From: JAUVKA01 sp964465145
GTDB lineage: Bacteria; Bacteroidota; Bacteroidia; Bacteroidales; UBA12481
DNA: 64,000 nucleotides
Assembly (NCBI GenBank): GCA_964465145.1
Contig: CAYXJR010000013.1
Span: forward strand, 8,845 to 72,844
Reading direction: 5' to 3'
The position numbers and the translations under genes were made by a program. The first letter of the stretch is position 1, and each line of letters begins with the position of its first letter. The notes beneath the pieces are model-generated. The model had not been told where the DNA came from and made no database searches. It saw nothing but the letters and a program-made list of their open reading frames with translations. Below are positions 16,779 through 25,548 of the stretch, piece after piece.

Positions 16779-16790
16779 GACTTGAAAATA

Positions 16791-16836
16791 CAAAAAATAA
16801 AAATGGTTGCCAGACTCACGAGCAACCATTTTTTAA
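16791..16836 (-). terminator. Rho-independent terminator after dnaK
   Basis: ATGGTTGC (16803-16810) pairs perfectly with GCAACCAT (16822-16829) across an 11-nt loop. On the minus strand it is followed by TTTTTATTTTTTG; T-rich sequence also lies on the other side, so it could stop transcription both ways. It lies 44 nt beyond the dnaK stop. Confidence 0.85.
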
Positions 16837-16880
16837 TATTTATCCTAAGCCCTGGTATCCAGGGTAATATTGAAATCCAA

Positions 16881-18788
16881 TTAATTATCCTTAATCTCCT
16901 CAAAATCCACATCTGTTACTTCATCCTGAGGTTTACCTGATTTCTGGGACTCAGCTGTGGGCCCCTGAGGCTCTGCCTGCCCTCCTGCTCCTTGCTTGTA
17001 CATTTCTTCAGAAGCGGCCTGGAAAACCTGGTTCAGTTCAGTTGTGGCTGAATCAATACCCGCCAGGTCCTGGCTTTTATGAGCCTCCTTGAGTTTGGCC
17101 AAGGCATCTTCAATAGGTTTTTTCTTATCAACCGGTAATTTATCTCCGAATTCTTTCAATTGTTTTTCTGTTTGGAATATCAGACTGTCAGCAGAGTTAA
17201 TTTTGTCGACCTTCTCCTTTTGCTTTTTATCTTCCTCAGCAAATTTCTGAGCTTCGTCCTTCATCCTTTTGATTTCATCATCGGAAAGTCCTGAAGAAGC
17301 TTCGATACGAATATTCTGCTCTTTACCTGTTCCCTTATCTTTAGCGGATACATTCAGGATACCGTTAGCATCAATATCGAAGGTTACTTCAATTTGAGGG
17401 ATGCCTCTTGGTGCCGGAGGAATTCCATCGAGGTGAAACCGGCCAATAGTTTTATTTTGGCTGGCCATAGGGCGTTCCCCTTGCAGTACATGAATTTCCA
17501 CCGATGGCTGGCTGTCGCCTGCTGTGGTAAAGGTCTCCGTTTTCTTTGAAGGGATGGTTGTGTTTGATTCTATCAGTTTGGTCATCACACTACCAAGGGT
17601 TTCTATACCTAAAGAAAGAGGAGTAACATCGAGCAATAGAACATCCTTAACCTCACCGGATAGTACACCACCCTGGATAGCTGCCCCAATAGCAACAACC
17701 TCATCCGGGTTAACTCCTTTGGACGGTGTTTTACCAAAGAAATCAGAAACCAACTGTTGAATTGCTGGTATACGGGTTGATCCGCCTACCAGAATAACCT
17801 CATCAATTTCACTTTTACTAATTCCAGCATCGTTGAGTGCCTTCTGGCATGGACCGATAGTTGCCTGAATGAGTGTGTCAGTTAATTGCTCGAATTTAGC
17901 TCTCGTGAGGGATCTCACCAGGTGTTTTGGTACTCCGTCAACAGGCATTATGTATGGTAGATTCAACTCAGTTGTAGATGAACTGGAAAGTTCGATTTTG
18001 GCTTTTTCGGCAGCTTCCTTCAAACGCTGCAATGCCATAGGATCTCTTCTTAGATCAATGCCTTCATCCTTTAAAAACTCATCAGCTAACCAGTCGATGA
18101 TGGTCTGATCGAAATCATCTCCTCCAAGGTGGGTATCCCCGTTGGTTGATTTTACTTCAAAAACACCCCCACCAAGCTCCAGTAAAGAGATGTCAAAGGT
18201 TCCTCCACCAAGGTCGAATACGGCAATCGTTATGTCTTTACCTTTTTTATCAAGGCCATAAGCCAGTGCGGCAGCAGTTGGTTCGTTGATTATTCTTTTT
18301 ACATTCAATCCGGCAATTTCCCCGGCCTCTTTAGTAGCCTGTCTTTGAGAATCATTAAAATAAGCAGGAACAGTGATTACTGCATCGGTTACTTCCTGAC
18401 CCAGGTAGTCCTCGGCAGTTTTCTTCATTTTCTGAAGCACCATGGCAGATATTTCCTGGGGAGAATATTTTCTATCCTCAATCACCACCCTGGGGGTATT
18501 GTTTTCACCCTCTACTACTTTATAAGGCACACGTGCGATTTCATTTTTAAGGTTATTGAATTTTTCACCCATTAGCCTTTTGATGGAATAGACTGTTTTG
18601 GTTGGGTTGGTGATGGCTTGCCGTTTTGCCGGATCTCCCACTTTGCGCTCGCCTTTGTCGACGAATGCTACCATGGAAGGGGTTGTCCTTTTTCCTTCAC
18701 TATTGGGAATGACAACTGGCTCATTACCTTCCATTACAGATACACAAGAGTTGGTGGTTCCCAAATCGATTCCTATTATTTTACCCAT
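16881..18788 (-). CDS. dnaK: Molecular chaperone DnaK (Hsp70)
   Basis: A full-length 635-residue Hsp70. The N-terminus is MGKIIGIDLGTTNSCVSVME; further signatures are DAVITVPAYFNDSQRQATK, IINEPTAAALAYGLDKKG, FDLGGGTFDISLLELG and VILVGGSTRIPAIQQLV. The substrate-binding domain includes LLLDVTPLSLGIETLG, and the C-terminus is EVTDVDFEEIKDN. It folds and refolds proteins in the cytoplasm with DnaJ and GrpE, which are not in the window. It is transcribed alone, with a clear terminator after it and a sigma-54-like element about 45 nt before the ATG (18833-18850). No CIRCE operator is seen in the 153-bp upstream gap. Confidence 0.98.
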   Translation of the reverse strand: MGKIIGIDLGTTNSCVSVMEGNEPVVIPNSEGKRTTPSMVAFVDKGERKVGDPAKRQAITNPTKTVYSIKRLMGEKFNNLKNEIARVPYKVVEGENNTPRVVIEDRKYSPQEISAMVLQKMKKTAEDYLGQEVTDAVITVPAYFNDSQRQATKEAGEIAGLNVKRIINEPTAAALAYGLDKKGKDITIAVFDLGGGTFDISLLELGGGVFEVKSTNGDTHLGGDDFDQTIIDWLADEFLKDEGIDLRRDPMALQRLKEAAEKAKIELSSSSTTELNLPYIMPVDGVPKHLVRSLTRAKFEQLTDTLIQATIGPCQKALNDAGISKSEIDEVILVGGSTRIPAIQQLVSDFFGKTPSKGVNPDEVVAIGAAIQGGVLSGEVKDVLLLDVTPLSLGIETLGSVMTKLIESNTTIPSKKTETFTTAGDSQPSVEIHVLQGERPMASQNKTIGRFHLDGIPPAPRGIPQIEVTFDIDANGILNVSAKDKGTGKEQNIRIEASSGLSDDEIKRMKDEAQKFAEEDKKQKEKVDKINSADSLIFQTEKQLKEFGDKLPVDKKKPIEDALAKLKEAHKSQDLAGIDSATTELNQVFQAASEEMYKQGAGGQAEPQGPTAESQKSGKPQDEVTDVDFEEIKDN

Positions 18789-18832
18789 TTTTATGCTATT
18801 TTAATTTGTTGTCTTATTTATATCGCTTAGCT

Positions 18833-18850
18833 GCTCAATGATTGTGCCAA
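18833..18850 (-). promoter_or_regulatory. Sigma-54-like -24/-12 element upstream of dnaK
   Basis: On the minus strand TTGGCACAATCATTGAGC lies 44 nt before the dnaK ATG. The -24 half TTGGCAC is perfect; the -12 half is TTGA where TTGC is expected. The same TTGGCACA-N4-TTGA pattern occurs upstream of thioredoxin. The position suits a promoter; the sigma factor is inferred. Confidence 0.4.
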
Positions 18851-18941
18851 CAACGAAAATTGACATGAGTATGAAATAATGACATTTAATAAGGATTTTC
18901 ACCTTATGTCAAACCAGACAAAATGACAAAATAGTTATTGC

Positions 18942-19949
18942 CTATCTGTTATAATAGTCATCAGTGCTATCAACGAAACCCAGAAATTTGGTATGTATTC
19001 CGAAAGATAAAGAATCGATGGATGGAAAGGTAAAGGCTTTACCCTGTAGTTCCTGGTGGTAGCGTGCTGAGAACAGTCCTATCCCTCCCGAAATATTTGT
19101 GTAAACAGGTTTTTCCTGATTGATCCCCTCATCGGGATTGTAGATCTGCATAAAGGTGTACAATTCTTCTCCTCCAACGGTGAAGAGAAAATCAAAAGTC
19201 TTCTTCTGTGCAATTCGGTGTATCCCATTTTCCGGAGGGAACAACTTGGATGGAAGCCACTTGTAAAACTGCTCGTGGTTAATATCGGTCTTCATCCTTT
19301 CTCCTCCTCCAGAATGTTCAGATACATAGTGTGCTATATTCCAGACAAGCGATTTAGGTATTGTGTCATTCTGCAAAACTTCAAGATAATTGAATCGAAT
19401 CTGCAGAAAGTATACTCTTGCATAGGGGGCTGATTCCCATTCAACACGTATTTCACCGTTGTATTGCGACAAGTTGAGTGTAGGCTGGGTGTAGGGAGGT
19501 TTTATAATACGAATCTTATCGACTAGGTTTGTCCGGGCTTTAATGGTATCTTCCTTACCGGGAATTACAATTTGGAGTCGGTATTCACTAGCTCCTTCCA
19601 ATTTGCTGTTATTAGCATAAAGGCGATTTGGGTTGGAGGCAAAAATCCCGGTATTCCTGGGGATGGAATCAATTTCATTAAAAACCAGCTTTTCCCTGAA
19701 TTCTCCATCCCGCCACCTTTCCATAAATACTTCAGCTTTAGGATAGTAAATAGAGTCAGCAACTGCTGCCATCTCGTAGGCATTCATTTCGCCGGCAAAA
19801 GATTTTTCCAGACGCAGATAATTGGTTGAATCATTCTGATTCAGGATGCTGTAAATGACTGGAATATCAACATATGGGGCCTGTATTTGCATGTCATTGT
19901 TACAGGCAGCCCCAAAAATCAATAAACACAAGATTATTGTCTTTTTCAC
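18942..19949 (-). CDS. Bacteroidota lipoprotein of unknown function, possibly DUF4249-like
   Basis: A protein of about 335 residues with a lipoprotein signal (KKTIILCLLIFGAAC, lipobox GAAC). The mature part begins with VDIPVIYSILNQNDSTNYLRL, followed by mixed beta-rich sequence and segments such as EYRLQIVIPGKEDTIKARTN, which recall DUF4249-type lipoproteins; I am not sure of that match. No ATG is available at the start: a GTG at 19949 gives the best signal peptide, and a TTG at 19958 is also possible. It stands alone between dnaK and the divergent panB gene. Function unknown. Confidence 0.7.
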   Translation of the reverse strand: MKKTIILCLLIFGAACNNDMQIQAPYVDIPVIYSILNQNDSTNYLRLEKSFAGEMNAYEMAAVADSIYYPKAEVFMERWRDGEFREKLVFNEIDSIPRNTGIFASNPNRLYANNSKLEGASEYRLQIVIPGKEDTIKARTNLVDKIRIIKPPYTQPTLNLSQYNGEIRVEWESAPYARVYFLQIRFNYLEVLQNDTIPKSLVWNIAHYVSEHSGGGERMKTDINHEQFYKWLPSKLFPPENGIHRIAQKKTFDFLFTVGGEELYTFMQIYNPDEGINQEKPVYTNISGGIGLFSARYHQELQGKAFTFPSIDSLSFGIHTKFLGFVDSTDDYYNR

Positions 19950-20100
19950 TTGGATCAATTCTGCCTCGAAGATATCACCTAATCAATAACTGTCAAAACG
20001 ATCCGTGAAATTATAACTCTCGTCTGTTGTTTGGGATGGTACTTATTGGCATAATTTAATGGCAATATCATGAATTAGATGCGGGTGCAAAAAGAATTTG

Positions 20101-20130
20101 TAGATTTGCGTGGCGGTGGAGAACGGCCAC
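20101..20130 (+). promoter_or_regulatory. Candidate panB promoter (-7 box TAGATTTG) and leader hairpin
   Basis: TAGATTTG at 20101-20108 matches TAnnTTTG and lies 46 nt before the panB ATG. The hairpin GTGGC (20110-20114) with GCCAC (20126-20130) immediately follows, near the predicted transcript start. No -33 TTTG is seen at the right distance. Confidence 0.45.
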
Positions 20131-20154
20131 GTAATTAATTAAACTATAATTATT

Positions 20155-20970
20155 ATGTCTTTACACGACCAGGTCAGAAGGGTTACTACCCATGTTCTGA
20201 ATGAAATGAAGCTGCGTGGCGAGAAAATAGCCATGCTAACTGCTTACGATTTTTCCACTGCCCGAATCCTGGATGCCACAAGTATCGACGTTGTTTTAGT
20301 TGGCGATTCTGCCTCAAATGTGATGGCTGGTCATGAAACTACCCTTCCCATTACCCTCGATCAGATGATATACCATGCTGCTTCGGTTGTTAGGGCAATA
20401 CACAGGGCACTGGTAGTAGTTGACCTGCCTTTCGGAACATACCAGGGTAATTCAAAGGAGGCCCTTACTTCTGCCATCCGTATTATGAAAGAAACCGGGG
20501 CGGCGGCAGTAAAGATAGAGGGTGGACAGGAGGTTTTGGAATCGGTTGGCCGTATACTTTCTGCCGGGATTCCTGTGATGGGGCATCTTGGACTGACACC
20601 GCAATCCATCCACAAATTTGGTACATATGTAGTGCGTGCCACTGAGGAAGATGAGGCAGATAAACTTATAAGGGATGCCCGCCTATTAGAGGAGGCAGGT
20701 TGTTTTGCAATAGTACTGGAGAAGATACCGGCCAAGCTGGCCAAAATAGTAACAGCCGAGATATCTATCCCAACAATTGGAATTGGAGCAGGTGCAGGAG
20801 TTGACGGCCAGGTTCTTGTTCTTCATGATATGTTGGGTATTACTCAGGATTTTTCTCCAAGGTTCCTGCGTCGATACCATAACCTTTTTGAGGAGATCAA
20901 AGGGGCTGTGTCAAACTATATTGACGACGTGCGTAATGGCGATTTTCCTAACGACAAAGAACAATACTAA
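20155..20970 (+). CDS. panB: 3-methyl-2-oxobutanoate hydroxymethyltransferase
   Basis: A 271-residue PanB, the first enzyme of pantothenate (vitamin B5, coenzyme A precursor) synthesis. It transfers a hydroxymethyl group from methylenetetrahydrofolate to 3-methyl-2-oxobutanoate. Motifs: MLTAYDFSTARILD, the Mg2+-binding LVGDSASNVMAGH, VDLPFGTYQGN, AVKIEGG, and GHLGLTPQSIHKFGTY. Length is normal and the enzyme is cytoplasmic. It is followed by an RluA-type pseudouridine synthase gene on the same strand, after a 37-nt gap that contains a small hairpin. Other pan genes are not nearby. Confidence 0.97.
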   Translation: MSLHDQVRRVTTHVLNEMKLRGEKIAMLTAYDFSTARILDATSIDVVLVGDSASNVMAGHETTLPITLDQMIYHAASVVRAIHRALVVVDLPFGTYQGNSKEALTSAIRIMKETGAAAVKIEGGQEVLESVGRILSAGIPVMGHLGLTPQSIHKFGTYVVRATEEDEADKLIRDARLLEEAGCFAIVLEKIPAKLAKIVTAEISIPTIGIGAGAGVDGQVLVLHDMLGITQDFSPRFLRRYHNLFEEIKGAVSNYIDDVRNGDFPNDKEQY

Positions 20971-20979
20971 TACAAGATG

Positions 20980-20995
20980 TAAGTCGCAAGACTTA
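20980..20995 (+). other. Small GNRA stem-loop between panB and the pseudouridine synthase gene
   Basis: TAAGTC-GCAA-GACTTA is a perfect 6-bp stem closed by a GCAA tetraloop, 9 nt after the panB stop and 12 nt before the next ATG. No T-tract follows, so it is not a classical terminator; a processing or mRNA-stability element is possible. Confidence 0.4.
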
Positions 20996-21007
20996 AGATA
21001 GTTTGGA

Positions 21008-21685
21008 ATGGAAATTTTATACGAGGATAATCATCTGATAATTGTTAATAAAACAGGTTCTGACCTTGTACAGGGTGACCGTACCGGAGATATTTCCCTG
21101 GATACCAGGGTTAAAGAGTATATCAAAAAGAAATATGATAAGCCAGGGGATGTTTATTTGGGTGTTCCGCACCGTCTGGATCGTCCTGTAACCGGAGCGG
21201 TCATTTTTGCCCGGACCAGTAAGGCTCTGGAACGGTTGAATAAGATGTTCCAGGAGCAGCAGATGAAAAAAATTTATTGGGCCGTTGTGAAGAATAGGCC
21301 TGCATTGGAGGAGGACGAATTGATTAATTTCATCAGAAGAAACCCAGATAAAAACAAGTCGCATATAATGCAATCGGCAAAAAAGGGAGCCAAAGAAGCC
21401 CGGCTCCGTTATCAAATGATTGGGAGTACAAATAATTATTATTTTCTTGAGATTGAGTTATTTACCGGTCGTCACCATCAAATCAGATGTCAATTGGCTC
21501 ATATAGGGAGCCCAATCAAAGGGGATCTGAAATATGGATTTCCACGATCGAACAAAGAGGGAGGGATTCATCTCCATGCCAGGAAAATAAGTTTTCTGCA
21601 CCCTGTTAAGCAAGTGCCTGTAAGCGTAATTGCTAAACCCCCATCCGATGCTCTATGGGATGAGTTCCTGATTCAAAGGGGATAA
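21008..21685 (+). CDS. RluA-family RNA pseudouridine synthase
   Basis: A 225-residue pseudouridine synthase. The catalytic aspartate lies in VPHRLDRPVTGAVIFARTSK, the classic RluA motif II; KIYWAVVKNRP and LFTGRHHQIRCQLAHIGSPI are the other family hallmarks. There is no S4 RNA-binding domain, so it belongs to the short RluA-like group acting on rRNA or tRNA; the target uridine cannot be assigned. The gene probably shares a transcript with panB. Its stop codon directly abuts the end of the convergent cdd gene, with no spacer at all. Confidence 0.93.
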   Translation: MEILYEDNHLIIVNKTGSDLVQGDRTGDISLDTRVKEYIKKKYDKPGDVYLGVPHRLDRPVTGAVIFARTSKALERLNKMFQEQQMKKIYWAVVKNRPALEEDELINFIRRNPDKNKSHIMQSAKKGAKEARLRYQMIGSTNNYYFLEIELFTGRHHQIRCQLAHIGSPIKGDLKYGFPRSNKEGGIHLHARKISFLHPVKQVPVSVIAKPPSDALWDEFLIQRG

Positions 21686-22156
21686 TCACCATATGAATTT
21701 TAGGGGAAGCAAAGGATCAACTGATTTCACCATGTGAATATGGTCTTGTCCGACCATCCAAACCTCTATTGGTTCCTGGAACCTGTCCTGTGTTTGAATC
21801 ATGACCTGGCGGCAGGCCCCACAAGGATAAACCGGTGTTTTTGAAAGTTGGCCACGATCGAGTGCCACCAGAATCATCTTCCTGACAGGTACATCCGGAT
21901 AATTTGCATTAGCAAAATACAGGGTAGTCCGCTCAGCACACATTCCCGAGGGATAGGCTGCATTTTCTTGATTATTCCCCGAGAATATCTTTCCATTGGC
22001 AAGTTCCACTACCGCTCCAACCTTGAACTCAGAATAAGGGGCGTATGCTTTTTTGGCTGTTTCTTTAGCTAACTCTATCAGGCTGGAAATGTGCAGATCC
22101 AGCATGCTAAAGTCAGAAAATTCTTCAAATGTAAAGTTAAGCTCTCTAGTGCCCAT
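21686..22156 (-). CDS. cdd: Cytidine deaminase
   Basis: A 156-residue homotetrameric-type cytidine deaminase for pyrimidine salvage (cytidine to uridine). The zinc site is formed by C73 of MCAERTTLYFAN, with catalytic E75, and C112 and C115 of PCGACRQVM. KKAYAPYSEFKVGAVVELANG is the conserved N-terminal region. About 20 residues precede the usual start of the family; an internal ATG at codon 18 is possible. A -7-like box (TACATTTG) lies at 22173-22180 on the minus strand. It is transcribed alone and meets the pseudouridine synthase gene head-on. Confidence 0.95.
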   Translation of the reverse strand: MGTRELNFTFEEFSDFSMLDLHISSLIELAKETAKKAYAPYSEFKVGAVVELANGKIFSGNNQENAAYPSGMCAERTTLYFANANYPDVPVRKMILVALDRGQLSKTPVYPCGACRQVMIQTQDRFQEPIEVWMVGQDHIHMVKSVDPLLPLKFIW

Positions 22157-22172
22157 GCAATTATGTTTTTGT

Positions 22173-22180
22173 CAAATGTA
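22173..22180 (-). promoter_or_regulatory. Candidate -7 box for cdd
   Basis: TACATTTG on the minus strand fits TAnnTTTG and lies 16 nt before the cdd ATG. No clear -33 element is seen. Confidence 0.4.
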
Positions 22181-22219
22181 CAAAAAACCCATAGCCTAAT
22201 GTTAGTCGTCAAATTTCAC

Positions 22220-22227
22220 TATTTTTG
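22220..22227 (+). promoter_or_regulatory. Candidate -7 box for the glucosaminidase gene
   Basis: TATTTTTG matches TAnnTTTG and lies 29 nt before the ATG at 22257. Together with the cdd box it makes a divergent promoter region of about 100 bp. Confidence 0.4.
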
Positions 22228-22256
22228 CGACTATTGACTAAAGTTTCTACCTTATT

Positions 22257-23246
22257 ATGATGTGGTTTTGGCCCGACTTAAGATTTCATTCAATTATACT
22301 TTTCCTATATCTGTCTGGCCTTATCTTCAGCAGTAATACTGTGTATGCTCAGAAAGACCCCCTAAAAGCTTCCTACATTAATCAGTATTCTGATCTGGCA
22401 GTAAGCGAAATGCGAAGGTCAGGCATTCCGGCCAGCATAACCATGGCCCAGGCAATTCTTGAATCTGATATTGGTAGAAGTGAATTAGCCACAATTGCGA
22501 ATAATCACTTTGGTATCAAGTGTCACCTGGAATGGGAAGGAAAGCGGTTTTATTATGATGATGATGAAAAGCATGAATGCTTCAGGTTTTATAAGGATCC
22601 CGCAGATTCTTTTTACGACCATTCCATATTTCTGTTAACCCGTGATCGCTATAAGGTATTGTTTGAGCTGGATCCTATGGATTATAAGGCATGGGCTAAA
22701 GGGCTGAAAGAAGCGGGATATGCAACTAACCCCGGATATGCAGAAATTTTAATACGGATTATTGAGGAGGAGAATTTAACTCATTTGGATAACGGGATTC
22801 TCCGGGCTGTTTCGAGAAATTCGACATCCGATGGTAGGGTGACGGGCCCACCGAATCAGATATACCAACCTCTCGAATCTTCTCAGCTGCCTTATCATAA
22901 TCGTAACCGGGTAGATTTTGTTATTGCAAGTAAAGGTGAAACGGTAAAATCGCTTACAGGAAAATTGGATTTGTTAAAATGGGAAATCAGAAAATATAAT
23001 GAATTAGAGCGAGGCGAGGAAATACAGGAAGGGGCAATAATATACACGCAGCCTAAGCGCAAGAGGGCCGCAAAAGGATTTGATATGCACCTCGTCAGGA
23101 AAGGTGAGACCATCTATTCTATCTCCCAGCACTTCGGAATAAAGACCAAGTGGTTGCTCAAGCGAAATAATCTCAAGGAAGGAGCAATTCTAATAGAAGG
23201 ACAACGAATCTGGTTGAGGGGTAAAAAGCCTGAAGTGAATAAATGA
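22257..23246 (+). CDS. Exported glucosaminidase (GH73-like) with C-terminal LysM
   Basis: A 329-residue cell-wall hydrolase. A signal peptide (about 1-32, ending NTVYAQ) is followed by a GH73/FlgJ-like N-acetylglucosaminidase domain (about 40-175). It has the catalytic glutamate E69 in ITMAQAILESDIGRSELA and the family pattern ANNHFGIKC. The C-terminal third carries one clear LysM (HLVRKGETIYSISQHFGIK) and a degenerate one before it (IASKGETVKSLTGKLDLLKW). It would cleave peptidoglycan glycan strands in the periplasm during growth or division. Its stop is 3 nt from the end of the convergent fmt gene. Confidence 0.93.
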   Translation: MMWFWPDLRFHSIILFLYLSGLIFSSNTVYAQKDPLKASYINQYSDLAVSEMRRSGIPASITMAQAILESDIGRSELATIANNHFGIKCHLEWEGKRFYYDDDEKHECFRFYKDPADSFYDHSIFLLTRDRYKVLFELDPMDYKAWAKGLKEAGYATNPGYAEILIRIIEEENLTHLDNGILRAVSRNSTSDGRVTGPPNQIYQPLESSQLPYHNRNRVDFVIASKGETVKSLTGKLDLLKWEIRKYNELERGEEIQEGAIIYTQPKRKRAAKGFDMHLVRKGETIYSISQHFGIKTKWLLKRNNLKEGAILIEGQRIWLRGKKPEVNK

Positions 23247-23249
23247 ACC

Positions 23250-24209
23250 CTATCTTGCAGTAATAAGGTTCTTCCTGTATCCTCTTAGGAATTCTTCTGT
23301 GTCCATTATCTTTTTCCCGGCAGGCTGCAATCGCATGATCCTGACAGCACCATTCCCAGAATAAACAATTAATTCATTCTTATCCGATTTGTAAACTTTA
23401 CCGGGTGGCATTAACTTATTGGATACAAGCATTTCCACACTTAATATCTTCACCGAAATTTCTTCCTTATTATCATTTGTAAAAAACGTCCATGCTCCAG
23501 GATATGGGCTTAATCCACGTATGAAATTATATATCTTGAGGCTTTCTGATGTCCAATTAATTTTGCAATGTTCTTTAAAAAGTTTCGGTGCAGGTTTCAA
23601 TACCATGCCGGGCTTTTCTAACATGGTCTGGTTGGTCAACCGTGTGTTGCCGGCATTAATATGCCCGATGGTTTTTAATACCAGATTAGCTCCTTTAATC
23701 ATTAATTCATCGTGTAAATCCCCGGCTGACATGGAATCGGATATGATGACTTTTTCCTGTAGAATTATTTTGCCGGTGTCAATTTCCTTATCAATAAAAA
23801 AAGTGGTTAATCCTGTTTCTTTTTCCCCATTCATCACAGCCCAGTTAATTGGTGCTGCACCCCGGTATTGAGGCAGGAGGGAGGCGTGGAGATTAAAAGT
23901 CCCCAGAGGAGGCAATCTCCAAACACTTTCTGGCAACATTCTAAATGCTACAACAATGAATAGATCAGGTTTTAAGGATTGCAAAGATTCAAAGAATGAA
24001 GGGTCCTTTAGTTTAACTGGTTGTAATACAGGAATTTTGTGCTCGAATGCAAATATTTTAACCGGGGAACTCATGAGCTGTTGACCCCTTCCTGCAGGAC
24101 GATCCGGAGCCGTCACCACGCCAACCACTTTCTCTCCTGCTTCGACCAGAGCTTTCAAGCTGGCCACAGCAAAATCCGGTGTACCCATGAAGACGATCCT
24201 GGTATCCAT
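23250..24209 (-). CDS. fmt: Methionyl-tRNA formyltransferase
   Basis: A 319-residue enzyme that formylates initiator Met-tRNA. The start MDTRIVFMGTPDFAVASLKA is canonical; TAPDRPAGRGQ, FNLHASLLPQYRGAAPINWAV (formyl-THF site) and FFIDKEIDTGKIILQ confirm the family. A GTG 27 nt upstream would only add a short unrelated leader. It is the last gene of the minus-strand run starting at the START-like gene, 82 nt after ribBA. The def gene is not in the window. Confidence 0.96.
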   Translation of the reverse strand: MDTRIVFMGTPDFAVASLKALVEAGEKVVGVVTAPDRPAGRGQQLMSSPVKIFAFEHKIPVLQPVKLKDPSFFESLQSLKPDLFIVVAFRMLPESVWRLPPLGTFNLHASLLPQYRGAAPINWAVMNGEKETGLTTFFIDKEIDTGKIILQEKVIISDSMSAGDLHDELMIKGANLVLKTIGHINAGNTRLTNQTMLEKPGMVLKPAPKLFKEHCKINWTSESLKIYNFIRGLSPYPGAWTFFTNDNKEEISVKILSVEMLVSNKLMPPGKVYKSDKNELIVYSGNGAVRIMRLQPAGKKIMDTEEFLRGYRKNLITAR

Positions 24210-24291
24210 ACAGCAGCTTATTAATTCATTTACCACAAAGGTAAGTATTAATCATCTTCTACCCAGATCAAGTCTGCTGAGTCATATACCT

Positions 24292-25548
24292 TTATTTTTT
24301 GCCCTGATACTGGTAAGGAATGTGAAGAAAATGCCCCATCTTTTCCTGCTTGGTCTTAAGGTAGAATTCGTTATGGGGATTTGGTTTTATTTCGAGAGGT
24401 ATATTTTCGACGATTTGGATATTGTATCCTTCCAAACCTGCACGTTTCTTTGGATTATTGGTAATCAACCTTATTTTTTTTAAGCCTAAATCTCTCAGGA
24501 TCTGAGCACCAACACCATAATCCCGTTCGTCAGCATCAAAACCAAGATTTAGATTTGCTTCAACGGTATCCTGGCCTTCTTCCTGCAATTTATAAGCTTT
24601 GATCTTATTAAACAGCCCTATTCCACGTCCCTCCTGGTTCATATAGATGACGGCACCTTTGCCTGAATCATTGATCATCTGCATTGCCATATGTAACTGG
24701 GGGCCACAGTCGCATCGTAATGAGCCAAAAATGTCACCTGTTAGGCAAGAGCTATGCACTCTTACCAGAACTGGTTCATCCTCCTTCCAGCTTCCTTTAA
24801 CCAGAGCCACATGTTCCAGTCCATTGGATTTTTGAAGGTAAGGGATCAGGATAAATTCTCCCAGTTTTGTTGGCAGGTAAACAGTTTCTCCCCGTTCAAT
24901 CAAGCTTTCTTCTTTTAATCTGAAAGCAATCAAATCTTCAATAGAAATTATTTTGAGATTGTGTTCGGCAGCAATTTCCAGTAGCTGCGGCAGACGAGCC
25001 ATCGATCCATCGTCGTTCATTATTTCTACCAATACGCCGCCAGGTTTTAATCCTGCCATTCGGGCCAGGTCAACGGCTGCTTCAGTATGTCCGGCCCTCC
25101 GAAGAACACCTCTTTCCTTTGCTTTCAACGGAAAAATGTGACCCGGCCTTGCCAGGTCTTCTGGATTGGAGTCAGGATCCACCAAAGCCTGAATCGTTTT
25201 TGATCTGTCGTGGGCTGAAATCCCTGTGGTACAGCCCTTTCCGAGTAAATCAACAGATATTGTGAACGGGGTGGCATGTAGAGAAGTGTTCTTTCCAACC
25301 ATTAGAGGAAGATCCAGTTCCTCACAACGGGATTCTGGAAGTGGAGCACAGATCAATCCTCTGCCAAATTTAGCCATGAAATTAACTATACCGGGAGTTA
25401 TCAGCTCGGCAGCAGCTATAAAATCCCCTTCATTTTCACGGTCCTGGTCATCTACTACAATAACAATTTCTCCTTGACGGATAGCTGTTATGGCCTCATC
25501 AATTGTGTTAAGATCAGTCCTGATTTCTTTTTGTTGGTTCCCAGACAT
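24292..25548 (-). CDS. ribBA: Bifunctional DHBP synthase / GTP cyclohydrolase II
   Basis: A 418-residue fusion catalysing both entry steps of riboflavin synthesis. The N-terminal RibB half has VVDDQDRENEGDFIAAAE and the conserved HIFPLKAKERGVLRRAGHTEA. The C-terminal RibA half has the zinc site CLTGDIFGSLRCDCGPQL and YMNQEGRGIGLFNKIKAYKLQ. Both active sites look intact. The first 35 nt overlap the end of the GT2 gene upstream, which is unusually long for an operon overlap but leaves no alternative ATG. No FMN riboswitch is seen. Confidence 0.97.
   Translation of the reverse strand: MSGNQQKEIRTDLNTIDEAITAIRQGEIVIVVDDQDRENEGDFIAAAELITPGIVNFMAKFGRGLICAPLPESRCEELDLPLMVGKNTSLHATPFTISVDLLGKGCTTGISAHDRSKTIQALVDPDSNPEDLARPGHIFPLKAKERGVLRRAGHTEAAVDLARMAGLKPGGVLVEIMNDDGSMARLPQLLEIAAEHNLKIISIEDLIAFRLKEESLIERGETVYLPTKLGEFILIPYLQKSNGLEHVALVKGSWKEDEPVLVRVHSSCLTGDIFGSLRCDCGPQLHMAMQMINDSGKGAVIYMNQEGRGIGLFNKIKAYKLQEEGQDTVEANLNLGFDADERDYGVGAQILRDLGLKKIRLITNNPKKRAGLEGYNIQIVENIPLEIKPNPHNEFYLKTKQEKMGHFLHIPYQYQGKK

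Noticed and set aside
20361..20744. 127-residue minus-strand ORF
   Set aside because: Antisense to panB, with low-complexity Ser/Ala content typical of a shadow frame.
23419..23871. 150-residue plus-strand ORF
   Set aside because: Antisense to fmt, which has full-length family motifs.
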